NCBI GenBank assembly: GCA_903970435.1
Contig: CAJCIS010000186.1
Coordinates: 1 to 37,409, forward strand
DNA: 37,409 nucleotides
From: Acidobacteriota bacterium
GTDB taxonomy: Bacteria > Pseudomonadota > Alphaproteobacteria > Acetobacterales > Acetobacteraceae
Direction: 5' to 3'
Below the pieces are notes generated by a model. That model ran no database searches, was not told the origin of the DNA, and was given only the letters and a program-made list of their open reading frames with translations. Shown piece by piece: positions 9,126 through 18,000 of this stretch; the stretch's first letter is position 1; every line of letters starts with the position of its first letter. The translations under genes and the position numbers were made by a program.

Positions 9126-9303
9126 GCAAATCCCCTACGCATGCCCCGCATCTACCGGCTCGCGCAGGATGATGTAAACCGATTAATATTGCAACCCAGT
9201 AAAGGTTATGTGTGCTGGATTGTATGCGTAAGGTTGAACCTGTCTCCCGAATACCACCATAGGCTGGCTCGACAGGGCGGCCTGGCCAAACGCAGGATGG
9301 GCC

Positions 9304-9723
9304 GTGTCCAACCGGGTCGTCATCATCGTCTGGGTCGCCGGGCTGCTGCTCGCGCTGGCTGCCTATGCGGCCGGGCCAGACCATTTCGTCGCAGCGGTCT
9401 TCGGGTCCATCGAGTCGCTGGCCGCGACGCTGCGGCAGATGGTGAGCGACATGGGCACGCGTGCCTACGACGTGCTGCGGGCCCTGGCGCTGGGTTTGTT
9501 CGCCATCTTTTTCGTGCTGTCGCTGGTTGCCGTGCAGCGCGGCCTGCGTGGCCGCGGGACACTGGTGATCGTTACGCTGCTGTTTCTCGTCCTCGTCTGG
9601 CGGCAGGGCGCGGAAGCGACAGGGCACTGGCTGCTGGCCTTCCTGCTCGCCGCCACCGCGGCCTCGAACGTGACGCGCCGGCTCATGTATGCGCCGCCGG
9701 TATTGCCCGGGTGGCCGCCTTAG
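9304..9723 (+). CDS. Small membrane protein of unknown function
   Basis: The 139-aa product starts with GTG, and an AGGA-type ribosome binding site lies just upstream. It has a hydrophobic N-terminal helix (about residues 5-23), an amphipathic middle part, and two further hydrophobic helices (about 58-78 and 85-99), with a possible fourth near 108-122. There are few charged residues and no recognised catalytic motif. It is divergently transcribed from the GGDEF-EAL gene and faces tadA. I do not recognise the family. Confidence 0.6.
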   Translation: MSNRVVIIVWVAGLLLALAAYAAGPDHFVAAVFGSIESLAATLRQMVSDMGTRAYDVLRALALGLFAIFFVLSLVAVQRGLRGRGTLVIVTLLFLVLVWRQGAEATGHWLLAFLLAATAASNVTRRLMYAPPVLPGWPP

Positions 9724-9735
9724 AGCGGCTGGCTC

Positions 9736-10242
9736 CTACCGCCTCGACTCGAAGAACCCCCTCAGGAGCGCCGCGCACTCGGCCTCGCGCACACCCCCCA
9801 CCACCTCGGGCACCAGCAGGCTGCCAGGCCGTTCATAGATGCGTGCATTATGCTCCACGCCGCCGCCTTTCGGGTCATAGGCGCCGAACACCAGGCGGCG
9901 TATCCGGAACAGTCCGGCGGCAGCCGCGCACATCGGGCAGGGCTCCAGTGTCACCCAAAGATCGCAATGCGTCAGGCGGGTTTGCCCGAGCGACGCGGCG
10001 GCGGACCGCAGGACAAGCATTTCGGCATGCGCCCCCGCGTCGTGCATGGCTTCGACCCGGTTGCCGTCGCGCGCCAGGACCATGCCCTGCGGGCCGGTGA
10101 CCACCGCGCCCACCGGCACCTCGCCACGCCGCAAGGAGGCGCGCGCCTCCTCCAGCGCGAGCGCCATCGGTTCGGCATGCTCGTCGGCATGCTCGTCCGG
10201 GGACTGTCCAACCGCGTCCGACGATCCTAGGAGTTTGCCCAT
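9736..10242 (-). CDS. tadA: tRNA-specific adenosine deaminase family (TadA-like) nucleoside deaminase
   Basis: A zinc-dependent deaminase of the cytidine/adenosine deaminase superfamily; TadA converts A34 of tRNA-Arg to inosine. The zinc-site motifs HAE (residues 72-74 from the chosen start) and PCPMC (101-105) are intact. The following LFRIRRLVFGAYDPKGGG is typical of TadA. Adjacency to an rluB-like gene is common for tadA in alphaproteobacteria. I chose the ATG at 10242 (168 aa) because GGAG and AAGGGA lie upstream of it. That start codon overlaps the start codon of the divergent amidotransferase gene in the same CATG. A later start at 10167 would also give a full catalytic domain. Guanine deaminase is a less likely alternative. 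Confidence 0.85.
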   Translation of the reverse strand: MGKLLGSSDAVGQSPDEHADEHAEPMALALEEARASLRRGEVPVGAVVTGPQGMVLARDGNRVEAMHDAGAHAEMLVLRSAAASLGQTRLTHCDLWVTLEPCPMCAAAAGLFRIRRLVFGAYDPKGGGVEHNARIYERPGSLLVPEVVGGVREAECAALLRGFFESRR

Positions 10243-10963
10243 GTCCCTTCGCTCCAGACCTGTCGTCGGCCTCACCCTCGATGCGGAGCAGCCAGGCGGC
10301 TACTCCCGCTACCCCTGGTACGCCCTGCGCTGCAACTACGCCGACTCCATTGCCGAGGCAGGCGGCCTGCCGCTGGCCCTGCCGCATCACCCCGAACTGG
10401 CCGAGTCCTACCTGGACCTCATTGACGCGCTGGTCGTCACCGGCGGCGCCTTCGATGTCGATCCCGCCCTCTATGGCGGCGGCGCCTCCCATGCCTCGGT
10501 GACCCTGCGCCCAGGCCGCACCGCCGCCGAGCATGCGCTGCTCCTCGGCGCCCTGGCGCGCGACATGCCAATTTTAGGCGTCTGCGGCGGCGAGCAGCTC
10601 CTCGCCGTGGCCCTTGGCGGCACGCTCATCCAGCACATTCCCGACGTGCTGCCTAACGCGCTGGAGCACGAGCAGAAGACTCCCAGGCATGAGCCGGGCC
10701 ACACCATTGCCATATGCCCAGGCACGCTGCTCGCCCGGATAGTCGGTGCGCCCACGATGGCGGTGAACAGCGCCCATCACCAGGCCGTGCTCACGCCTGG
10801 CCCAGGCGTCGTCATCAACGCCACCGCGCCCGACGGCATCATCGAAGGCATCGAGGATCCGTCCCGCCGCTTCTGCCTCGGCGTGCAATGGCACCCCGAA
10901 TTCACCATCGACCCTGGCGACCGGCGTATCCTCGCCGCCCTCATCGCTGCCGTCCCGCGGTGA
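10241..10963 (+). CDS. Class-I glutamine amidotransferase-like gamma-glutamyl hydrolase (peptidase C26)
   Basis: This 240-aa protein has the GATase1 fold of the gamma-glutamyl-gamma-aminobutyrate hydrolase (PuuD) type, which removes gamma-glutamyl groups from small amines. The catalytic triad is visible: Cys115 in LGVCGGEQLL, and His218 and Glu220 in VQWHPEF. VTGGAFDVDP and the early GLTLDAE segment are also typical. The ATG at 10241 follows AGGAG by 7 bases. The gene overlaps the downstream pseudouridine synthase by GTGA. No other polyamine genes are nearby, so the natural substrate is open. Confidence 0.85.
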   Translation: MSLRSRPVVGLTLDAEQPGGYSRYPWYALRCNYADSIAEAGGLPLALPHHPELAESYLDLIDALVVTGGAFDVDPALYGGGASHASVTLRPGRTAAEHALLLGALARDMPILGVCGGEQLLAVALGGTLIQHIPDVLPNALEHEQKTPRHEPGHTIAICPGTLLARIVGAPTMAVNSAHHQAVLTPGPGVVINATAPDGIIEGIEDPSRRFCLGVQWHPEFTIDPGDRRILAALIAAVPR

Positions 10964-11706
10964 GCGAAACCGGCCCCGCCCCACGCGGCGACCGCATTGC
11001 CAAATTCCTGGCGCGCGCCGGCGTCGCCAGCCGGCGCGATGCCGAACGCCTGCTCGCCGAGGGACGCGTGGTGTTGAACAACGTGCGCGTCGATCACCCC
11101 GCCACCTTCGTCATGCCTGGCGACATCGTGGTGGTGAACGGCACCGTGGTGGACGCGCCGGATCGCCCACGCCTGTGGCGCTATCACAAGCCTGACGGCG
11201 TGATGACCACGCACAAGGACCCGCAAGGCCGCCCGACCGTGTTCGACAAGATGCCCCCAGGCATGCCGCGCGTCGTCAGCGTCGGCCGCCTCGATCTCAA
11301 CAGCGAGGGTTTGCTCCTGCTGACCAACGACGGCGCGCTGGCAAGGCAGCTCGAGCTCCCCGCCAACGGCTGGCTACGCCGCTACCGTGTGCGCGTGCAC
11401 GGCGAGGTTGAACCGGCGGCGCTCGCCTCCCTGCAACGCGGCCTGACACTCGACGGCGTCCGTTACGCCCCGATCGAGGCCGGGCTGGACAGCAGGAAGG
11501 GCACCAACGCCTGGCTGACGGTTTCCTTGCACGAAGGCCGCAACCGCGAAATCCGCCGCGTCATGGCGCACCTCAATTTACAGGTCACCCGCCTGATCCG
11601 CGTCGCCTACGGCCCGTTCCAGCTTGGCAATCTGCTGCGCGGCGAGATCTCGGAGGTGCCGCCTAAAGTTTTGCGCGAGCAACTGCCTATACATCGGGGT
11701 AGTTAA
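10960..11706 (+). CDS. rluB: RsuA/RluB/RluE-family rRNA pseudouridine synthase
   Basis: The enzyme isomerises a uridine in rRNA, probably in 23S rRNA as in RluB. The 248-aa protein has an S4 RNA-binding domain (about residues 10-55: RIAKFLARAGVASRRDAERL) and a catalytic domain with the family motif VGRLDLNSEGLLLLTNDG, where Asp112 is the nucleophile. EGRNREIRRV near the C-terminus is also characteristic. It starts with GTG, overlapping the stop of the preceding gene (GTGA), so the two are co-translated. The frame is open far upstream, but that part only shadows the amidotransferase gene. RluB versus RluE or RsuA cannot be settled without alignment. Confidence 0.88.
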   Translation: MSETGPAPRGDRIAKFLARAGVASRRDAERLLAEGRVVLNNVRVDHPATFVMPGDIVVVNGTVVDAPDRPRLWRYHKPDGVMTTHKDPQGRPTVFDKMPPGMPRVVSVGRLDLNSEGLLLLTNDGALARQLELPANGWLRRYRVRVHGEVEPAALASLQRGLTLDGVRYAPIEAGLDSRKGTNAWLTVSLHEGRNREIRRVMAHLNLQVTRLIRVAYGPFQLGNLLRGEISEVPPKVLREQLPIHRGS

Positions 11707-11753
11707 CCTCAGGTGCGCTCTCCATGAAGGGCGCGTAATAAGGTCCCAATCCA

Positions 11754-11903
11754 ATGGCGACCATTTGGGAAGGGCAGCCCGGCAGCGATTATAACGAATT
11801 TAGAGAGTTAACATCAGGAGATGAGTTGCGACGGACGGAGGCATTAATTACGAAAGAACTCGACCGCGATTTATCGCGGAGCCCACCCTCCTACGATCCA
11901 TGA
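11754..11903 (+). CDS. Possible small acidic protein (49 aa)
   Basis: A short reading frame begins MATIWEGQPGSDYN and ends SPPSYDP. It is rich in charged residues, with a helical middle part containing ELRRTEALITKELDRDL. AAGG lies about 10 bases before the ATG. It sits between the end of rluB and the AT-richer membrane protein gene and shares that gene's composition, so it may be part of the same acquired islet. The codon pattern looks natural, but the frame is short, overlaps a perfect 6-bp hairpin (11864-11879), and is not a family I recognise. Confidence 0.35.
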   Translation: MATIWEGQPGSDYNEFRELTSGDELRRTEALITKELDRDLSRSPPSYDP

Positions 11904-11954
11904 CCACCCGGGGACACCGCCCGACCGATTGACCTACTCAAAGGCGCTTCGGCA

Positions 11955-12752
11955 ATGCATTTATGGCAGCGTCTAGCTCTTGTAGCACTGATTTGTTCTA
12001 TATTCTATATGGGGTCGGTTGCTGTACACGGTTCCAATCGAAGTCAGAGCCAGCAGAAAGTCCCGTTATCTGAAGCCGGCGACAGGACTACCGAGACACT
12101 CTGGCGACCCTCCACCTGGGAACCAATAACTTTTTTCACGTGTGTCCTCGTTCTTGTTGGCGCTAGCCAAGCAGCACTATTTTTCTGGCAACTTGGTTTA
12201 ATCCGGGACAATGCAAGTGATTCTAAGTTGGCTGCTGACGCAGCTAAGCAATCCGCGGACTCACTTATAGCCGGAGGTCGAGCTTTTGTCTTTTGTAAAA
12301 GATGCACATTTGGCACGACTTCAAACAATACTATTTGGGTCGGCCCAGAATGGGGAAACAGCGGTAATACCCCGACCGTATCCTTGAGGACCCGCGTAAG
12401 TTGCCAAATCTTTGACACAGATATCCCGGACGACTTTGATTTCAGCGCAGCGATTGAGGCGTGTAAAGAATCGCAAGCTTTTTTGGGTCCGAGAATGTCA
12501 ATTCTCGGCGCTCGATTACCGATAGATGGCATCAGCCACCGCGATCTTGATTTGACGAAGACGAGACAGAAGTTCATTTACCTTTTTGGGCAGGCACGCT
12601 ACCTTGATATTTTTGATAAACGACATGAGCACCTCACTGAATTCTTTTTCCGCATTGAAGTTTGGGGAGACCCGACAGTCCAGTCTTCCTTTGGAATCGG
12701 GTTTGTCCCACAGGCTCGTTACAACCGGGCGTATGACCAGGTGTTGGTCTGA
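11955..12752 (+). CDS. Membrane protein of unknown function in an AT-richer islet
   Basis: The 265-aa protein has two predicted membrane helices (about residues 5-22 and 56-78), a short coiled-coil-like segment (LIRDNASDSKLAADAAKQSAD), and a C-terminal soluble domain rich in beta structure beginning near GGRAFVFCKRC. The same layout (two helices, a helix rich in Ala, then a soluble domain) is common in uncharacterised alphaproteobacterial proteins. Codon use and base composition are clearly more AT-rich than the flanking host genes, which suggests horizontal transfer. Function is unknown. A strong terminator hairpin follows it. Confidence 0.65.
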   Translation: MHLWQRLALVALICSIFYMGSVAVHGSNRSQSQQKVPLSEAGDRTTETLWRPSTWEPITFFTCVLVLVGASQAALFFWQLGLIRDNASDSKLAADAAKQSADSLIAGGRAFVFCKRCTFGTTSNNTIWVGPEWGNSGNTPTVSLRTRVSCQIFDTDIPDDFDFSAAIEACKESQAFLGPRMSILGARLPIDGISHRDLDLTKTRQKFIYLFGQARYLDIFDKRHEHLTEFFFRIEVWGDPTVQSSFGIGFVPQARYNRAYDQVLV

Positions 12753-12867
12753 TGCACTGTGCGACGGGCTGCCAAATGAGCCATTAAACCACAATTTAGC
12801 ACTAGCTTCTGAAAGCAGAGCGCGCGGCCATCCAGCCATGGCATCGCTTTTGATCGGTCCTTAGTGT

Positions 12868-12892
12868 GGTCCAGGGGCAAGGCCCCTGGACC
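12868..12892. terminator. Bidirectional terminator hairpin
   Basis: A perfect 11-bp stem, GGTCCAGGGGC and GCCCCTGGACC, has a 3-base AAG loop. It lies between the convergent ends of the membrane protein gene and the secreted protein gene. There is no strong T-run. CCAGGGG...CCCCTGG hairpins of this type recur between genes in this bacterial group, from memory and not checked here. Confidence 0.7.
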
Positions 12893-12900
12893 TTCGGCGC

Positions 12901-13326
12901 TTACTTCACCAGCACATTGCTCTGGTGATAATTGTCGCGCCCGTCGCCGGGCGCGAACTCGGTGTACTCGTTGATCGTCATCAGGCGGCCCGTCCCGTTG
13001 ATCGTGCCGGTCAGGATCTCGGTCGCGAAACCGAAGTCGAACGACGCGGTGAAGGTGTTGCCGGCCGCGCTGCTGACGTTGGCGCTGTAAACCACGCCCG
13101 GAACCGTGCCCCAGTCGCAGAAGCTCGGCGAGCAACTGCCATAGCCGTGCACCTGCAGAACGCCGTTCGCGCTCGTCAGAACTAGCTGGGCCAGGCCGCC
13201 GTTGCCGACCTTCGGCTTCCAGGTGCCAAGCAGGGCGGAGTCGGATTGGGCGAGGGCGGGTGCCGCGTTCATCGCCAGGCCGGCGAACAGAAGGGCAGCG
13301 GCGGAAGTACGAAGACCGATTGTCAT
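12901..13326 (-). CDS. Secreted protein of unknown function
   Basis: This 141-aa protein begins with a clear signal peptide (about residues 1-26, ending in APALAQ) and is probably periplasmic or secreted. The mature part is beta-rich, with GTWKPKVGNGGLAQLVL and a conserved-looking CSPSFCDWGTVPG segment. Its two Cys residues probably form a disulfide. The C-terminal part (TGTINGTGRLMTINEYTEF, then RDNY) suggests a small beta-barrel or lipocalin-like fold, which is inference. Host-like GC and codon use. The gene is transcribed alone, with the divergent ATPase gene about 250 bases away. Confidence 0.7.
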   Translation of the reverse strand: MTIGLRTSAAALLFAGLAMNAAPALAQSDSALLGTWKPKVGNGGLAQLVLTSANGVLQVHGYGSCSPSFCDWGTVPGVVYSANVSSAAGNTFTASFDFGFATEILTGTINGTGRLMTINEYTEFAPGDGRDNYHQSNVLVK

Positions 13327-13574
13327 GGTGTGCTCCTGTGTTGATGTTGGTGTGACCGTGTGCGGCCATCCGTTTTCAGGGCGGCATGACCGTGGCCGGG
13401 TCGGTGGAGCAGCACCGCTGTTTATGCTAATGAATCGTCAATAAAATTTCTGAAAGCCGGCCCAAATGGGCGTTTTCGTCGAAACGCAGGCGTAGGATTG
13501 ACCGCGGCGCGCATCGCGCACTACGAGAGGGTTAGGTTTGTGGCAACGAGTGCGGCGCGTCGATTGACCAATCC

Positions 13575-14918
13575 ATGATCGGCCGATGGTTCAGAGGGTC
13601 TCGTGCGGAACCACCCGCCGCCCAGCCGGAGGTGACCATGCCAGAGCAGGAGCCCATGGCGCCCCCACACCCGCCGCCAATCGCGCCACCCATCCCGCTC
13701 AGGCGCCCCGATGCGCCAAAGCCGAACCCCGCCGTGGTGCCTGGCGGCCCCGCGTTCGCCAGGCAGCAGGCCACCCACGACGCCGACCCGCTCTCCCAGG
13801 CGAGCCCCGTCCGCTCGCCCTTCACGCCCACGCAACCAGTACAGTCCGGCGCGGCCCTGATCGGCCGTCGGCCGCAGATCGAGCGCGCCATCGCCGCCGT
13901 GGAAACCGAGCGCGCCCACGTCGCCATCTTCGGCGAGCGCGGCCATGGCAAGACTTCGCTCGCCAACATCGTCGCCGGCCTGGCCGAGGATGCGGGCTAT
14001 GGCGTGGTGCGACACGCCTGCTCGGCGGGCGGCAGCTTCTCCGACCTGATCGCCGCCATCGTGGGCAAGATACCGGCGCGTTACCTGCACCGGGTCGGCG
14101 CCGATGCGCAGGAGGAAGCAAAGCCCGACCATCCGCCGGAATGGAACGTTGACACGGCCACCATGGCACTCCAACGCATCCAGTTCGGCCAGGTGCTCAT
14201 CTTCGTGGACGAGTTCGACCGCCTTGCCGCCCCGAATGCCAGGCGGGACATGGCGGAGCTGCTGAAGAACTGCTCGGATCTGGGGCTGCGTGCCTCGTTC
14301 GTGCTGATCGGCGTCGCGGAGTCGCTGGGCGACCTCCTCGCCCTGCACCAGTCCATCCACCGCAACCTGGTGGCCATTCCCATGCCGCTTCTCACGGACG
14401 CGGATCTCTCCCTGCTGCTGACGCAGGGCTGCGAGCGGCTCGGCCTGCGCCTGGAGTGGGAGGCCGAAAAGCTGCTGCTCCAACTCTCCCATCAATCGCC
14501 GTTCACCGCCCAGCAGCTCGGCCTGCACGCAACCGCCATCACGCAGCGCCGGCATGCCACTGTGGTGACCGCGGCGGACGTGTCGGCCGCGGCCCGCCTC
14601 GTCCTGGAAGAGACGCGCCCTGTCTTCGCCGCCCTGCTCGATCCGCTGCCGCTCGATCGCCGCTCGCCCGACGGCACCATCTGGGACGACCTGCTCTACG
14701 AAGCCGCGCGCGCCCCCTGCGACGGCTTCGGCTGGTTCATCGCCAAGGATGTGAACCTGCCCAAATGCGAGGACGATCTGCGCACCCTGACCCGGCCGGA
14801 CTCCGGCCCCCTGCTCCGTGTGCGCCGCGCCGCCGGCCGGACGGAGTTCGGCTTCGCCCGGGCGAATTTGCGCAATTATCTGCTGTTGCGTGGTGCGGAG
14901 CGGAATGGCGTGATTTAG
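13575..14918 (+). CDS. AAA/ORC-type ATP-binding protein with proline-rich N-terminus
   Basis: The 447-aa protein has a disordered Pro/Ala-rich N-terminus (residues 1-90), then a P-loop ATPase domain. Walker A is GERGHGKT (120-127), Walker B is VLIFVDEFDRL (207 onward), and a sensor-like LIGVAES follows. The rest (about 290-447) is helical with a winged-helix-like C-terminal part (GFGWFIAKDVNLPKCEDDLRTL). The architecture resembles ORC/Cdc6-like and STAND-type ATPases that act on DNA or on protein partners. No nuclease, transposition or protease motif is visible. It lies just upstream of the giant glycosyltransferase, separated by an inverted-repeat element, so a shared role is uncertain. Confidence 0.75.
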   Translation: MIGRWFRGSRAEPPAAQPEVTMPEQEPMAPPHPPPIAPPIPLRRPDAPKPNPAVVPGGPAFARQQATHDADPLSQASPVRSPFTPTQPVQSGAALIGRRPQIERAIAAVETERAHVAIFGERGHGKTSLANIVAGLAEDAGYGVVRHACSAGGSFSDLIAAIVGKIPARYLHRVGADAQEEAKPDHPPEWNVDTATMALQRIQFGQVLIFVDEFDRLAAPNARRDMAELLKNCSDLGLRASFVLIGVAESLGDLLALHQSIHRNLVAIPMPLLTDADLSLLLTQGCERLGLRLEWEAEKLLLQLSHQSPFTAQQLGLHATAITQRRHATVVTAADVSAAARLVLEETRPVFAALLDPLPLDRRSPDGTIWDDLLYEAARAPCDGFGWFIAKDVNLPKCEDDLRTLTRPDSGPLLRVRRAAGRTEFGFARANLRNYLLLRGAERNGVI

Positions 14919-14928
14919 GAAGTGAAAG

Positions 14929-15016
14929 GCAAAAACTTTACGAGTCTGGGCTGAGCCTGCCCGGAAAGGCCGACGCCGACATAACCAAAAGTTTTTTGCT
15001 TCTTTTTTTCAAAAAA
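14929..15016. repeat. AT-rich inverted-repeat element, copy D (left arm eroded)
   Basis: Only about 11 bases of the left arm remain (GCAAAAACTTT at 14929-14939). The right arm (14986-15016) is well kept. The core TCTGGGCTGAGCCTGCCCGG closely matches copy A. The element lies between the ATPase stop and the glycosyltransferase start. Confidence 0.75.
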
Positions 15017-15050
15017 CCAGTGCTTCCTTCCTCCCCCTCCTGGAGCCCGC

Positions 15051-18000
15051 ATGTCGGAAGACCCGTTCGAGGCTGAGGATTTCCCTGAGGACCTCTACCT
15101 GGCGGCCTTCGGTGACGTGCGCGAGGCGGTGGAGGCCGGCCTCTTCGTCAACGGCTACGCGCATTACCTGGCATTCGGCCGCGAGGAGATTGCCAGCGGC
15201 ATAAGGCCCTGGCCGTTCGGTGGCGGGCCGCCTGGTCTGGCGCATTCCATCCTGCCGCCTGCCGATGCGTTTGAGCCCGTGCCGCCGTCACCGGAGCCGA
15301 TGAGCCTGCCGGCCTTCGAGGGCGCCATACGCTACACCCCGCCGCCTGCGCCCGCCAAGGGCAGGAGCCTCGCCGACCTTTTCTCCGAGTCCTTATATCT
15401 TGCCGTCAATCCGGACGTGGCGGCGCTCGTGTCGCAAGGCGTGGTCGCCAACGGACGGACGCACTGGCGTGAGCGCGGCCAGGCGGAGGAGGCGCAGGGA
15501 CTCCGGCCGAGCATTACGCATGATGCGCTCTATGAAGGCATGCCGGCGCCGGGCACGGACGCGGCGGTCGATGCCAGCAGTTTCGATGCCGAAAGCTACC
15601 TGCTTCTCTACCCCGATGTGCGCCAGGCGCTCGGCAGCGACCCCGCGGCCGCCCTGCACCATTGGCTGCACCACGGCCGTTTTGAAGGCCGCGTCGGCGC
15701 CGGCGTCGCACCCTACCGCGGCTGGCAGGCGCGCGCTGCCGAGGTTCTCGCCAAACCGTTCGGCATCAATGTCTTCGGCCCTTTCGCCGCGACCAGCGGC
15801 CTGGGCACCGCGGCGCGCGGCCTGCTCGCTGCCCTCGAGACGCTTGGCATCCCTGTCGAACTGCACCCGTTCGACGTGAGCCGCGCCCTGCCGCGCATCA
15901 CGCCCGAGGAACGCGCGCGGCTGCCTCGCTACCGCATCAACCTCATCATGGCCAACGCCGACCAGATGGCGCGCCTGACCTCTCTCTACGCCACCGGATT
16001 TTTCGACGATGCCTACAACATCGCCGTCTGGGCCTGGGAACTCGCCGCCTTCCGGCACGATTGGTTCACCGCCTTCGGCCCGGTCGACGAAATCTGGACC
16101 AACAGCGACTTCGAAATGGAAAGCATCGGTGCCGTGAGCCCGGTGCCGCTGACCAAAATCCGGCTGCCGATCGAGGCTGTCTGGCACGACCCCGAACAGG
16201 GTCGCGACGTGTTCGGCATTCCGCGCGACCGTTTCGTGTTCATGGTCGCCTTCGATGTCGGCAGCACCAGCGCCCGCAAGAATCCCCGCATGGTGGTGCA
16301 GGCGTTTCGCGAAGCCTTTGCCGGGCGGGAAAACGTTTTCCTGGTCATCAAATTTCATTCCACCGCCGTGGAACCGGCTATCACCCGCCAGCTCACCCAG
16401 GCGCTGCGCGGCGCCGACAATGTGCTGGTGATTTCCGATCTGCTGACCGAAACCGACATGGGCCTGTTGCGCGCGGCCTGCGACTGCTTCGTGTCGGCGC
16501 ATCGCAGCGAAGGCTTCGGTCTCAACATCGCGGAATTCATGGCGCTGGGAAAACCCGTGATTGCGACGGCCTATTCCGGCAATCTGGAATTTTTCGACGA
16601 GACCGTCGGCTATCCTATCGCCCACACGCTGACCGAAGTGAAAGCGCAGGCCGGCCCGTACATGCCGTTCTCCGTCTGGGCCGAGCCCGACCACGATAGC
16701 CTGGTGGCGCAGTTCCGCGCGGTTTACGAAAACCAGCAAGAGGCCTGGGCGCGCGGGGCCGCCGGAGCGCGGCGCATTCGCGAGGAGTTGTCGCCGCAAC
16801 GTATCGGCCACGAAATGCGCCGCCGCATTCATGTCGCGGGCCTGGCCGCCGGCTTGCCGCCTTATCTCGCCTGGATCGGCAAGACCCGCAACATCACGGG
16901 TCCGGCGCCGGTCGCCGCACTCACGCAAGCGCAGCGCGAGGCGATCGTCGCACTCGGCATGAATCGGCCGGTGATCAGCCTGATCGTTCCAGTGTACAAT
17001 GTTGCCGCCGCCTGGCTGGAGGCCTGCATCGCCAGTGTGCGCCGGCAGACCTATCCGTTCTGGGAATTATGCCTGTGCGACGATGCCAGCACCGAGGAAG
17101 GCACCCGCGCGGTGCTGGACCGCTATCAGGGCACCGATCCGCGCATCCGCGTCCGAAGGCTCCCCCGCAATCACGGCATCGGCGGCGCCAGCAACATGGC
17201 CGCCGAAATGAGCACCGGCGAATTCATCGCCATGCTCGACAATGACGACACGCTGGAACCCGACGCGCTGATCGAAATCGCCCGCGCTTTGTTCGCGCAT
17301 CCCGATACCGACGTCATCTACACCGACGAAGACAAGATCGATGAAGACGGACAGCTGATAGATACCTATTACAAACCGGATTTCTCGCCTGAACATCTCG
17401 AATCCGTCATGTACGTGCTGCACATGCTGGTGGTGCGCAAGAGCCTTTTCTTCAAGCTGGGCGGCTTCCGCCCGGAATTCGACGGCGCGCAGGATTTCGA
17501 TCTCATGCTGCGCCTGTCACGCGAAACGACGAAGATCCACCACATTCGCCGCGCGCTGTATCATTGGCGCGCCGTGCAAGGCTCCGCCGCCGCGGTGGTG
17601 GACGCAAAACCCTATGCTCTGCAGGCCGGCTTCCGCGCGCTGGCCGAACACGCACGCATCCGGCACGGCGATCACGCCTGGGTGGAACAGGGCCTGCTGC
17701 CCGGCACTTTCAGGGTGCGGCGCAAAATACTCGGCCAGCCCCGCGCGTCCCTCATCATCCTGACCAACAATGGCTCGCTGGAGTTGCCGGGGCGCGGACG
17801 TTTCCACATGGTGGACAACCTGGTGGACAGCATTCTGCGCCACACCGCCTACCGCAACTTTGAAATCATGGTCGTCGACAACAGCAAACTTTCCCCGCCG
17901 CAGCTTGCGCGCTTTGCCGAGCTCGGCGTGCGGGTGGAAAATTTTACCGGCGCCGTGGTGCCGTTCAATTACGCCGCCAAAGCGAATTTTGCGCTGCGCA

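Noticed and set aside
8844-10100. A 418-codon plus-strand frame
   Set aside because: It crosses the start of the GGDEF-EAL gene, the small membrane gene and tadA, and is Arg/Ala/Pro-rich without motifs.
15393-16928. A 511-codon minus-strand frame
   Set aside because: It is antisense to the GT4 domain of the giant glycosyltransferase, whose conserved motifs are in the plus strand.
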